Source: Effrenium voratum (lineage: Eukaryota; Sar; Dinophyceae; Suessiales; Symbiodiniaceae). Taken from it: a stretch of 64,000 nucleotides of DNA. The position numbers and the translations under genes were made by a program. The number at the start of each line of letters is the position of its first letter. Within the stretch, counting starts at the first letter, position 1. A model generated the notes under the pieces. The model made no database searches and had not been told where the DNA came from. It saw only the letters and a program-made list of their open reading frames with translations. The stretch covers positions 1,164,338 to 1,228,337 of the forward strand of contig CAUJNA010000513.1 in the NCBI GenBank assembly GCA_963377175.1, read 5' to 3'. Shown piece by piece: positions 17,850 through 29,900 of the stretch.

Positions 17850-19925
17850 CATGCCAAGCCTGTCCGCCTATTATTTTGATGTAGGGATTGTAGTTGTGAA
17901 AATAAGCCATAGCACAGGAAACGTTTTGTTTCTGTGTTTTAGAACCTGTCGGAAACTTGTTGTTTTTTCACTCAACATGTTTTTTCCTTGGAACGCTGTG
18001 CGTTTCGGCACGAGGCTACAGAACCTCTTGAAAACCGCAAATTGACAACGAAGCCCTGTTTCGGTGTTCAGCCTTTTTTTCCTTATTGGATGAGTTCTTC
18101 GGATCACTTGGCTGCAAATCAGGTCAGGGCGAGCAGACGGGGACCGCGCTTTCCGACGAGCCGATTGAGGGGTATCGACTCACGGCTGCTAGTGTGTTTT
18201 GTTGGAAGAGGCAACTGTTCCACTTATGCAGTTGGTGAGAACTGGCACGAATCGCCACAAAACGCAGCAGCAAGACGCATGTGGGTTTGTCTCTAAATGA
18301 AGGAACCCGAAAAGTGGTGCTTTGGTTTGTTTTGGAACTCTCCCAAAAGGGTGCCTCCAAGAGAAGCCCACCCATTTTGTGCTTGCATGACAAATGGTGC
18401 ACTTGCTGTTGCCATGTCTTTCAAGAGACATTTGTGCACGAGAGACGCTTTGCAAATATCAAGCACACGACATCATGTCAATGTGTCTACAAGATCAAAA
18501 GCAGCGTCGAAACGGTCGCTCATTTTGCCACCTTCGCCATGGCCAAGGTAGGGAACCGGCAAATATTTATTGCTCGAGGTTTGCCGAGCAAGCTTGAAGT
18601 TGAGAGTAACAATGTGCATAGACTAGCAGAGCAGCAGACGTTTTCAGGCCAGTTTCACATCACATGATTGGAATGCTGTCGTGATGCAGGTGACTGCCTA
18701 CGTGTATGACATCACACAGGTGCAAGACTTAAAGAATTCGTTCTTGGGATGTGCGTTTCTACCAGCTTGACGTAATCTGCAGGATTGATGTTGTGGACTG
18801 TATTCGTCTTTGTGTCAGTTTGTCGTTGCCATAGCTTCGGGATCTGATGAACGGCCGCACCTTGTCGCACCACCTTTGGGTTGAACAGATCCGCTTCGTA
18901 GGCTTCAACTGGGCCGATGGGGGATTTGGTCTTTCTGAGGGCATGGCGGCGCAGATGTCGTTGCCTTTGATAGGCGCTCTGTGCAATGGTCAGAGTTTCA
19001 CTGGGTCCATTGTAGCATCCAAATTGAGCCACATGCGGGTCGAAGGGAAAGTAATCCCCAAATGGCTATGAGAGCTGAACATGTTAGCGTGAATGGACCC
19101 AGGCTCAGAAGCTCATGAGCCCTGATCGGCCGAGGCTCAAACCTTGTAGCAAGATGCATGCCGAGTTTTGTTGCACTCAGTTCAGATCAAGTGATACGTT
19201 TTCCAGCTAGCCATTTCCTTCCGGTCTTGTGTAAATTACACCATCATTAGGCCACAGCAACGCACACACACACACACACAAACCTCTGGCTCGTTCCAGC
19301 AGAATCCGGCTGCTGGCTTAGTTCTAGCTTCTGAGTCAAGAATGGCACAATGTGACACGTGTGTCTCAGAAAGTCAGGCCATGGCAGATCTAGATGCGCG
19401 GTGTGTCGCAGAAATGCGAGCAGAATTAGAGGTGCATGATGCCGTGCTTCCGCGTTTGTTGCAGAATACCGTGGAGACCATGCCATTGCTATGTTGTTTA
19501 TTGGAGGGCACCCTCCCGAATGGTTGGCGGAAATATATCCCCTACCTAAATGATGTCCACCAACGGGCCTCCTAGTAAAATCCATAGCCATTCAAAACCT
19601 TTTATAAAAAGAAGGTGAGGCGTGCAATTTGCAATATGAGCATGGCCTGAAGTACATTTGGGTTGCCCAAACTTGTTCCTCGGCCCCTACGCCACTAGGG
19701 ATGTGTAACTTGTTTGAATGTCAGAAAGGCCCTGCAGGCAGCAACTGCTCGTCTTCGGGAAGACTTGCCGCCAACTCAGCTCATGTTTCAGAGTGCGTAT
19801 CGCAAATTGGCCTGAACTGCCCAACAGTGAGATCTGTTTCAGCTAAACACCGCGTTGTCGGCTGTCGGCTGGTCACAGGGCTCTAAGCAGTCACTTGAGC
19901 ATGACCGAAATCCCCGTTGGCCATT
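17850..19925. other. Two kb with no supported gene
   Basis: Mixed composition, no domain seen. A CA run lies at 19,261-19,281. A 77-aa + frame at 19,342-19,575 (DLDARCVAEMRAELEVHD) is protein-like but short and isolated. GAACTCTCCCAAAAGGGTGCC near 18,337 resembles the GGTTTCC-type hairpin repeats found in introns further right. Confidence 0.4.
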
Positions 19926-19927
19926 TT

Positions 19928-19998
19928 AGTAGGTGGTTCTACGACCTGGTCTCATAGGGTTATGGAAAAGGCCCATGTAAACCTTTGTAGCCATGAAG
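19928..19998 (+). repeat. MITE-like copy, GTGGTTCTAC family
   Basis: TTAGTAGGTGGTTCTACGAC ... TTATGGAAAAGGCCCATGTAAACC. It shares its start with the copies at 32,126 and 40,827, whose right ends read GTAGAACCA. The right terminal repeat is missing here. Confidence 0.5.
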
Positions 19999-20159
19999 TC
20001 AGCAGTGAGCCTGGGGCCTGCATCCTTCGACCCGGGCCCTGCGTTGTTTTCGACTCGAGAGGCAGGGACAGCTGTGGAACTACTACGGCGCACTTCGAGA
20101 TCCCGCGTCCGCGTTGAAGGCGGGCGCCGACGCTCGACCTCTCGACTCGCGCGCCTCGG

Positions 20160-20225
20160 AACTTTACACGGTAGGAGCGTGTGGAGCAGCTTGAGGAGAA
20201 GTTGGAGGACATGCGCCGGTTTCGG
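20160..20225 (+). CDS. Possible coiled-coil exon
   Basis: After a pyrimidine/AG border, the frame reads ERVEQLEEKLEDMRRF, a clean heptad pattern, followed by a G/T-rich change of character. An isolated exon-like piece. It could belong to the PAN gene to the right or to an unrelated gene. Confidence 0.3.
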
Positions 20226-20229
20226 GGTT

Positions 20230-21285
20230 TCGGACTGGGCCCCCTTTTTACTCGAATACAACGGGACAAGGCTGGAGGCTCAGCCTCCATTGTGCTTCTG
20301 TGGATTCCACCCTTGACTTTTGGTTTGGTGAGTTGCTCAGTAAAGATGGTCACCTACGAAAATTTTGGAATTCCCCTTTTGCTACCAGGGTCAATGGGTA
20401 ACCTCGATAGACATGTTGGGGTTTTGTTGAGGGTTTGTGCTCTTCCTGGTATGTTTGACCTTTTGGTAGCTAGCGAATCAGTAAATGATTGGGGGTGTAC
20501 CCTAAATACAACGGTGGTTCAAACATGTTTGAAGAAGGGCCCCCGACCCAATCCTGCATGTTTTTGCTCGCATTTTGCCATAGCTTGCTCTGTCGCAGGA
20601 CTTTTCGCAGGAAGCTCCTGCCAAAGTGTCCCCTCCGCCTTTTGATCCGCAGGCCACGTCCGGCATGTTACATCCGGCTGGGGATGCATGAGGTTTGGGC
20701 CATGCGTCTTGTGGTCAGGCTCGGACATCTCGCTGATTTTGCACGCACACACACAGCGGCCATCCCATGTCCATCCTGTGAAATATCCAGTTTGCGGTCC
20801 ATTTGGAAGGCTCGGACATTGGGGAGTGTCCCATTGTCCCGGGTCCTTAGCAGAAGTCCATAGGCAGGAAGGAGGCTGAGGCATGTGCTCAGAGCAGCTG
20901 CTTGGCTCGAGAGATTCGGTGTTACCTATGCGCTGGTTGCTTGGCTGTAAGGACATGGAGGCATTGCGCCTCAAGGTCACTTTCCAACCGAGGCCTGTGC
21001 TGATCCAATTGGTGCTGGGGGTTGCTGCGGATAATTCATCCTGCTCAGGCGCGCGCTCTTCTCAGTTTGTGTCTTCTTTCTTTGAGCCCGAGTTTGCCCA
21101 ATTTCTGCCATTGCAAGGCCTGACGCTTCTACAAAAAGTTCCTTCGCTTCAGCATCAGTTCGTTCTTGCTACTGTGTCTTGGCTGGAACCGATGTCAGTC
21201 ATCAGCAGAAGGGTGCTTGTCTCCTTGGCAACGTGCCATTTGCTCAGTGCTATTCCTGAGGCTCATGCCTTTTGTTCAATCTCAG
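20230..21285. other. Stretch without a defined gene
   Basis: Contains an ACACACACA word near 20,747 and several short frames without recognised domains. May hold introns or 5' exons of the PAN gene. Confidence 0.35.
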
Positions 21286-23105
21286 GAATTGCTTGGCGTG
21301 GCAGAGCAAGAGTGGGTCCCTGTAGATGGCGGTGTGAATCGCGCCTGCCGCGGGGCTTCTGCCGGTGACAACTTGGCCTCCTACTTCACTGTGGAGAGGG
21401 CCGGTGAGATTGAAAAAAAAAAGTTGGCCACTGGAGGTTTCTCAGGTGGTTGAAGGGAAACCAAAGAAGACAGCCCATTTGAGGGGCCCTGATTTTGAGG
21501 CGCCTCCCTTGCAATAGAACTTGAGGCGATTTGGTCTGTTTGAGAGACCAGGCATGCTTCTATTTGCTCGCCCTCAGGGTCTGGCAGACCTCGCAGCTTG
21601 CCAAGCACTTTGCGAGAGCAATGCCGCCTGCAAGGGCGTTGAGTACCATGTCTCCGGCAGATGTGAGATTTGGACACGGCCGGCTGGAGTTCAGGCAAGC
21701 ATCAGTGCAAGCCTCAGAGTCTTTTACGCAAGCTTGTCCGGATGCAGGCAAGTTTTTACGCATGCCATACGTGGTTGTGCGAGGCCTAACCGACTACTAC
21801 TGCTACGCCTTGGAGTTGTCGGACTTCATTCCAGTTGATGCCGGAACCGATCGCGCTTGTCGTGGAGACAACGCCATGGATGATGCGGAGGCCTACAAAG
21901 TGGTCAGTTCTGCCTCATCGCTCTCGGAGTGCAAGGGCCAATGCAGAAGCAATAGTGCATGCAGAGGCTCGGGTTTTGGCTCAATATGAGTTTTGCTACC
22001 CCAGGCTTGGGTGACAGTGACAACTGTGTAAACCTTTGGTGCTCGACACCAACTGTTTGGACCTCCTGGTTCTGGTTTCCCCTTCAAAGGAACCCGGGGT
22101 TTGAACAAGTCTTGCCACGAACCCATTTTCTGCTGGCAGGCATCGAGTATGGCGAGTTCGGACGTTGTGAAGTCTGGACTCGGGATATTCTGGCATCGGT
22201 GGCGGTATCGCGTTTTCACTGCCTGAAGTCTGCTGGCAGCTATTTGCCTTTTTTTCTATTGCTAGAGAAGAAATGGGTCGGTGTCATTTTGCCTTTTTAT
22301 TCGGACCAACTTTAAAAGGGTAGCCTCCTCAGGCTGGAATTCACGGCGGTCAACGGCGACGGACAAGCTTGCCGAGGGTCAACCAGCTCTGACAACAACC
22401 CTGCCCACTACACGGTGGCTCCAGGCCTCGGCTAACCTGGCCAAATTAAAGTCCAGACATTGCATTGCTGGAAACAACTGGCTGTGGGTCAAAACCAATG
22501 GTACCATTTTGGGGTAGGTGCACCGGCCATTTTAGTCTATTTCAGTGGGGATTGGGATGTTCACTGGAGGTACGGGATTTTGACCCATGGCCAACTGAGT
22601 TTGCATGTATTCGCAGCAGCGGGAGCAGCTTGATGGCCAGTTCTTGAATCAGAGATTCGCTGGAGTGGCTTAGGGACGTTAAATGGGGGATAGATTTGAA
22701 GTGAGATGGATTTGAAGCGGGGCGCTTTGGTTCCACGAGACGCGATTCCCTGCTGTTCAGCTCCCTTTCCTGTGGGCGATTCAAGGAGGGCAAGGAGTGT
22801 GATGCATATTGACACATCCGTCCCATTCAGGTGCAGGTTCCGAAGCTGCGTTTCGGCTGCATTCAAGCCTTGGTTGGTGCCAAAATCGGGGGACCCGCCC
22901 CACCCCCAAAGAGTGGTTCTCCTTTTGGCTTCCCTCCGTACTGAGCAGAAGGAAGCCACATGCCAGCTCCTTGCCTGAGGCGTGCAAGCAGGCGTGTCGG
23001 GTCCATGGTGGCTGCATGGGCATCGAGTACAGCCCCGGCCGCTGTGAGCTGTGGACTCGCCCGGAAGGCATCCAGGCCACGGCACCGCTGCCGAGCTTCG
23101 CGCCG
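21285..23105 (+). CDS. PAN/Apple-domain gene, at least three repeats over six exons
   Basis: Exon-like pieces in order: 21,290-21,400 (WVPVDGGVNRACRGASAGDN), 21,570-21,730 (CQALCESNAACKGVEYH then RCEIWTRPAG), 21,790-21,966 (FIPVDAGTDRACRGDNAMDD then CKGQCRSNSACRG), 22,140-22,235 (IEYGEFGRCEVWTR), 22,330-22,435 (AVNGDGQACRGSTSSDNNPA), 22,978-23,100 (CKQACRVHGGCMGIEYSPG then RCELWTRPEG). CxxxC...C.GIEY...RCE.W is the PAN/Apple core, a disulphide-bonded module that binds sugars or proteins outside the cell. Each repeat is split by an intron just before GIEY, so exon shuffling or tandem duplication built it. No start or stop codon is assigned. It may be the 5' part of the long gene to the right or a gene of its own. 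Confidence 0.6.
21967..22139 (+). other. GC-AG intron with AGGC at both splice sites
   Basis: Joining ...TGCAGAG (to 21,966) with GCATCGAG (from 22,140) gives SACRGIEYGEF, the PAN core. The 173-base intron starts GCTCGG and ends GGCAG, and AG|GC stands at both borders. Dinoflagellates are known for GC donors and AGG acceptors. Confidence 0.65.
22483..22592 (+). repeat. Introner-like hairpin copy 1 (GGGTC type)
   Basis: TGTGGGTCAAAA at the left and ATTTTGACCCA at the right form terminal inverted repeats. The middle is diverged (GGCCATTTTAGTC). Lies between PAN exons. Confidence 0.6.
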
Positions 23106-23109
23106 CTTG

Positions 23110-23930
23110 GCAGCGATCCATTTCGTCCGTCGCAGGAAGTCGGGCGCATCGGGTGGGGTTGGGCTCTGACACGATGACCATTTCTCGATTTTAAGATTTT
23201 TTCAGATTTTGGCGGCGATTTTGACGATCTTAAGATGTTAAAATCTCTGAAAACCATTTATCCATTTTCAGATGCGTCTCTGTTCGGTGATGTTTAAAAG
23301 AGAGATGCAAGGGCCCTTGTTGACAGCTCCTTAGCTGAGAGCTGCTCTTGTGAGGTGCCTGGCGTATCATGGAGGCCTGGTGGAGTCGAGCGCTTTTTGC
23401 AAGGATTCACAGCTCGGCAATAAAGCTAAACTGGAAGATTTGTAGATGATGCTTTGCGTTGCGGCAAAGGCGGGACTGTTCCGAGCACAACAATGACAAC
23501 AACGACAACAACGACAACATTCACAAGCTCATCTGTTTCGATTGAACAACAGGTGCCGCGCCTTACAAGCAAGATTTTGGAATGCGGCTTGTGCTGCATA
23601 AGTGGCCCTTGCGGCAGAGCAACCGAACCCAGTTGCGGTGTGTTTTCATCCTTGTGATCCTTGTGATCCACACTTTTTGGCAGTGCTTCACTTTTCACTT
23701 GCCTTCAGATTCAGTGCATGCTCATGCCTTGATCTGCGGCATTCGTGGCATTGTCTTGGCTTCTTCACTTTAGGCACAATTCCTTATTCAAGCCAGCTTC
23801 GGGCCTACTTTGGCCAGCCTGGAGGCATTGCCAGACTCAGCCTTTCCAGCTTTTTGCGCTTTGGTTTTCCTTCAGTTTCTCTTTCAGCTAGCAAAGGTTG
23901 ACTATCTGTGGTCTAAGTCTGGCCCTGAAG
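23110..23930. other. Non-coding or intronic stretch
   Basis: Holds T/A-rich GATTTTAAGATTTTTTCAG words near 23,190, an ACAACAATGACAACAACG microsatellite at 23,486-23,522 and a duplicated TCCTTGTGA word at 23,648. No domain seen. Confidence 0.4.
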
Positions 23931-23934
23931 GCCA

Positions 23935-26900
23935 TGAAAGGGATGACGTTTCAGCAGTGGATCAACAACCAGATGGCCCTCCCGCCGCAGTCTCACCGGG
24001 AGTTTTGGAGGAAGCGCGTGAATCCTTATGTGCTTTCGACACTCAGCCTACATGGCCTGGTTGTGAACTTATTCATATCTTCGAGCAGGATTGCTGATGT
24101 TGACAAATTGGCTAAGGGCTGACATCGATCGAGGAGAGTTGGTTGGTCTTGCTCGATCAAGATGTGATCGTGGTTCGCGCTGGGTCGGATACACCTTTCA
24201 GAGACGTGACGAGGGAAAGCCTGTGAGGGTGCTGCGCCAAGTTGTGGTTTCTGCTGCCGCCTAGTTGTGGTTTCAGTTGCCATTCCCAGACTTGGTCAAA
24301 ATATCCGCTAGTCTATGTTCCATTTGGGAGGGACATTGGGCAAGCCCCAAGTTTCCCACATACTTCAGGGGACGCACCCTTTCAGGACAAGTGCATATTT
24401 TGACCCTGGCACATGGGCTATGCGCTTTGGCAGCTGTGCGTTGACTGCAGGTGTCTCAAGGCAAGATCTTGGTGGACGGGCTGCATCGAAGCGACATCGA
24501 CCCACAGTACGAAGGCCGGGGCCCCGCTCAGGCTCTTTTTTTAGGTGCTGAGGTGTGCTTGAGTGCTATTGGGCTGGATCTTCAGACTTTACCATGTTAT
24601 TTTTATTTTTAGATAATAATGTTTTTTCCCCACCTTTAGAGGTGTAGCTTTAACATAAATTTAAAGCTTTCCCCGTACCTGGACAGCAAAACCGAACTTT
24701 TTGCACGGGGTTTGCGCCATCCAGCAGCATGTGCGCCAGGTCTCAGGCTTGAACATCCCAATCGCTGAAATTGGGCTCATTAATATATTCTGGTCTTGTG
24801 GTCAGCGGCTTGTTTTACCACTTCGAGTCCTCAAAAATGGCTACCGGTGCAACTGCTAACGGGCTCCCCCTGGTGCTAGTAGCAACTCGGCTGGGCTATT
24901 TAGCAGCTCTCAAAAATCGGCTCAAACCCGCTTGACCTTGTCCTTCTGCGAGTTGTGCGCCCTTCTGCCCTTCCCCTTATTGCCATACTGGAATTGGTTC
25001 CAGCTCGTACTGCACCTTTTTGTTCGTGCCGTAGAGCTCGCTGCCTCCGCCATTCGTGCCATCGAGCTCGATGCTTCCCACCTCTTGGTGCTCCCGCTCA
25101 AGCCCCTTCACATCTTCGAGAACCACCCACTTCCTTCTCCATTGGTCATGAAGCTCACCGCAAAACCCACTGAGACGAAGTCCCGTGAGGAAACCCCTCC
25201 CCCGAAGTCTTCTCAGGCTTCTCACACACCCCACCGCAATGCTCGCAGTCTGCCTCGCAAGCCAAACCGCGCCCATCACCGTGAGGACCACGTCGTCCAC
25301 CTCGTCCCAGGGCATGGTGTCCCTCAAAGCCGATGCCTTGGCCACCAAGTCCGCCCCGATTAATACCAGCAGCTTCACTTTCAACTCCATACTACTGCCA
25401 GGCCTCCTGCTCATTCCGGGCCAAAATGGCTTTTCTCACCAACTTCTACACCACCGGCATGCCCAGGTCTTCCCTGAAGCGCTCGAAGGCCTGGCCGTTC
25501 AACGCTTTTGTCATGCCGTCTGCAACCAGCTGCTTGGGTGAGTGCCCACCCACCATCCTCCAGCGCCCAGCGAAGCGAGGCTGCCCGAATCCTCAAATGT
25601 GGGGTTCTCCAACTCCCCAAGCCATTTGATGCCAAGGCTATGGTCGCCACGTTGTCGCCATAGATTCTCTTTTGCGTGAGCTTCTCCCCGAGAATCACCT
25701 CCAACAAGGCTGCAGTTGCCCTCCCTGCCACCAACGACTCACAATACCTTATCAGGCCCGCCTCCGCAGTGGACCGCGCAACGAATGGTTGCTTCGTCGT
25801 CTCCCAGGATGCCCTGCACGCTCTTGTGGTCACCAGCTGTTCCATAGCTGATGTCCGAGAAGACCTCCAAGAGGCGATCATGCCTCTTAACACTGAGGTG
25901 GTCGCGTGCCCCCCATCCCGAAGCCTTGTGGTAGTTGAGACCCTCCTCGCTCGTAGCGTCCACGTACTTGAGCAGTGCCTTGCCGATCTCAACCACCTGC
26001 GTAGGGAACTTCATGCTTCTCGCCATTGTCGCCACGCCAGCCACCAGACCAGGCCTCGTTTTCGTTGCCAACCACAGCAATCCTCCGGTAATGGCTTGCG
26101 CCCCGAAGTTTCACCGGCTTCTTAGCCGGAGCAATCCACTGCTGCAGCTCCGACCTCACCTCTTGCATTCTCACCGTCTTGGTAACCCACCACTCTTCCA
26201 AGCGGTCAGTCTCTTCCACCAGCCTGAGCTTAACCTCCAGCTCGTTCCTTTCTTGCACGCCATCTCTGACCACCAGCAACCACCAATCCTGGCCCTCCTC
26301 ACACCGTCCAGGATTTTCATTTCCTCCGCCATCCACTTAGTGATGTTGCCGTACAGTTGCTCCAAAGAGCCGCCAGCGCAAGGCCTCACCCCCTCATCCA
26401 TGGAGTCCACCATCACCCCTTCATGGAGTAGTCCACCTCCCCCTCGACGCGCATCGTCGACACCGCCTGCTTTCCATTCAGACGCCGTCTCTTTGGCGCA
26501 AAGAGGTCTGCCTCTTGCCGCTCCTCCACCACATTCTCAACCTCCACATTACGACACAGCTCCTCACCCAGTAACCACCCGAAGTGAGCGACATTGCCGC
26601 GTCCGGACCCATCACCTGGACCTTCTCCCGATCCCACCTCCAATCCTGGTAGCGGTCCGTCCACGCCTTTTTCTTCACAAAGGCCGTTGTGCCAAAAGGC
26701 AGCAGCTGCTTCACCTGGTGTCCAACCCCACGAAGCTGGCCTCTCAGCATCCTCTCTGCCGCTTGTCTCAATGCCATTGGCCACAGTCCTCGTGGCCCTC
26801 TTCAACGCTCCCACCACCTGTTCTGCTCGGCCATTCTCCTTGTAGCTGTCGCCCGGCACCGTCGTCTTGTAGATGCCTCTGTCCTCCGCGAACTTCCGCA

Positions 26901-29900
26901 GCGGTGCCGAAACAAGCTCTCTTGCTCTATTTGAGTGCAACCTCATCACCGGCAGCCCCAGAGCCCTCAACCGTGCGTAGATCTTCGCGATAGCCGGCAG
27001 CACATTCATGATCTTCCTATCCTCCACCGGTGCCGCAAGCACCAAGCTCTTGGCTCTGAAGTTGGTCGCTTCCTGTACCAGCTTCTTCCAACTCTCCATC
27101 CCCTACATCCTTTCCCTTTCCTTTTCCTCCATCACCACCTCTTCTTCCTCCCCTACCTCCAGCGGTTCCATTCCTTCCTCCGCCTCCGGTAGAAGATCTT
27201 CATCAGCGGGTAGTGGCTGCTCCTCCTCTTCAGGTAGGTGTACACCCCCACCAAGAAGTAGGCAACCCTGCCGCCTTTCTTCATCTTCCCCGACAAGTCC
27301 ACCGCCAACGTGTACGGTTTTGGCTGCGTGATCCTCAAATGTGGCCTCCCCTGACCCGCCTGGACGCAGCCGGCAAGTGATCGTTGAGAAAGTGCTCCTT
27401 CCACCGCTGCATTTCTTCTGGCCTCAACGGCTTCTGCGGCTTCATCCTCAGGTGCGCCCTGATGGCCTTCATGATTTCCAGCTGCAGTCCAGCCCTTCCA
27501 ATCTTCCTCCCCCGTACCTGCACCAGCCATGCCATCGAGGTGGTCCAGGTACGGCACGTTCACCCCCAGCGCCGTTGGCTTCCGCCTCCCAGTGCTCCCT
27601 GATCACATCTGATCAGGTGCATGTCATATTTCTGTGCAAAGCTCTTCCACTCCTGAAACCGCCACACGCTGATGTAGTCCCGGTTGTCGTCATCTCGATA
27701 TTCCGGATCCCTCGGCTGCTCCTTGGCAAACATCACCCTGTCCGCCGTGCCGTGGATGCCTGTGCCACTACATGCAAGGCGAGCATCCTCAGCCATAGCA
27801 CCGCATCTCCATAAGCCATTTCCCGCTCATAGGGATTTAGATCTGCCTTGCCATAGGGCTCCTTCTCCGTTCTCACCGGGCGAGGACCTGGGCTTCTGGT
27901 CCTGCATGCCGAGACCGTCCTCCTCCAATCAGCGCGTCCTCCAATCAGCGCCTTGACCTTTCCGGTCCTCGGTCTCTCCTGATCTCGCTCCAGAACTCCG
28001 TTCCCGGTCTACTCCCAGCAGCTTCCGCGTGGCCACCAACCCTCACGTTCGCAGGAAGATCTCCCGGAGCGTCACCGGCGCAAGCGTCAAGCTCCCTCTC
28101 GACCTTCCGGGGGCTCGCGTCCGGGATCTTGGGCAGGCCCTCAGGCCTTCTTGCATTCAACTCCGCTTCGGTCACCGCACGTGAGCTCCAGACAAAAATT
28201 ACCTCCACCCTCCGCTGCCCTTCTCCAGCGCGTCCCGCGGGATCTTCCTGTTCATGAACCTCGCCCTCCAGCTCGGCCACCATGATCCCCGGGTCGGCGC
28301 TCCTTGCCCTCCTTCCCCTCATTCCAGCGTCCATCAGTCCGCACAGCAAGACTTAGGGTCGGTTTGGGCTCATAACTCTTGTGGTCAGCAGCGGCTTGTC
28401 GAGCCGTATAGAACATTGATTTGTCAAATCATTGGGGTGTGGTTTTGAGGCGTGTTTGGTTGATCAACGTGGAAATCAAAGAGGAAACCAATTCAGCTTG
28501 ACACGGTGTGACTTTTTGAGCCAGTTCAGGCAATGGCATGAGTGCACCACAGAGCTGCAGTGATGTTGCTCCTGACGGCTGGCAGTCGCGCGGAGAGGCA
28601 TGCACCGCAGATCGCGCAGCTTTGTTGCACATGTTGTTGGCACATATATATATATATAAATATGTAGGCAATAATAATGAGAATGATAGTAACAATCAAC
28701 ATATGAGAATCGTACTAATCATAATAATCGTAACCATATTCATTCTCGTGACACGCACAAGAGTAGTAATGACAGTAACAACGACATCAACAACAACAGC
28801 AAGAAGAAGAACAACACGAGCAACAACGACGACGATGACAACCACCACCACCACCACCACCACCACCACCACCACCACCACCACCACCACCACCACCACC
28901 ACCACCACCACCACCACCACCACCACGACCACCACCACCACCACCACCACAACCACAACCACAACCACAACCACAACCACAACCACAACCACAACCCCAA
29001 CCACAACCACAACCACAACCACAACCACAACCACAACCACAACCACAACCACAACCACAACCACAACCACAACTACAACCACAACAACAACAACAACAAC
29101 AAAGACAAAGACAGGGACAAAGACAGGGACAACGACAGTGACAACGACAACGACAACGGCAACGGCAACGGCAACAGCCGCAGCAACAGCAACAGCAACA
29201 ACGACAAGAAGAGCAAGAACAAGAGCAACAACAAGAATAGTAATAATAGACATGCTACTCTACTAGCAACAGTATCAACAACGCCAACAGTCATCGTAAC
29301 GATACAAAACATAACAACAATATCAATAAAGATCACAGCAGTAAGAGCAATAACACCAATACTTTGTTTTTATAGTATTAGTAGTCATAATATTAGCAAC
29401 AATACTTTTTCTAGTAAAAGTTGAATAATTCTAGAAACAACAGTAAATGACAAGACACACATGTACATATATATATATATATATATATACATACATACAT
29501 ATATAAACATTATATATGTATATATACACACATGTGATTACATATTCATACACATGCATGAACAACGGACAATATTGCTGAGTATGGCTTTTTAGCTAGG
29601 TTCCTGGTGGTTTTGCATTTCGGGTAGTATTGTCAGATATTCATATCACGTTTCGTTGGGAATCCCCGGAATGTATTTGAAGCTCCGAAGGGTTTCCAGT
29701 CCCACCAAAACACTCCCCCCGCCCCCCGGAAAATGGAGTAAGTGCACTTCACATCGTGTTTGTTTGGTAGTGGAACGATCTTAGATGAAATACGACCACT
29801 CTCCAATCCTTGGATCGGGAATCCCCATAGAATGCAGCTATCCCCTGGAATGTGGCAATTTCGCCTTGGATGTAGCGGAAAACCTTTCAACTGGCGAGAT

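Larger units (their letters stand above)
24771..28399 (-). mobile_element. Ty1/copia-type LTR retrotransposon, RT core deleted
   Basis: Reading 5' to 3' on the minus strand: gag-like (28,349-27,945), protease/pre-integrase region (27,796-27,153), integrase (27,099-26,413), a short linker, RNase H (26,080-25,411) and a C-terminal tail (25,414-24,977). Integrase before RNase H is the copia order. Only about 330 bp separate integrase from RNase H and no YVDD motif is present, so the reverse transcriptase was lost. Frames shift several times. It lies antisense in the first large intron of the DUF1800 gene, where it adds no sense-strand coding. Confidence 0.75.

Noticed and set aside
21950..21990. 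Relict spliced-leader sequence (TTTTGGCTCAA word)
   Set aside because: Only a short match to the end of the dinoflagellate spliced leader; the upstream part is absent and the site lies in a placed intron.
25935..26993. 352-aa + strand ORF rich in Pro, Ser and His
   Set aside because: Antisense shadow of the copia integrase and RNase H frames.
28538..29266. 242-aa poly-Thr ORF and the complementary poly-Val ORF
   Set aside because: Products of the CAC/CACAAC microsatellite.
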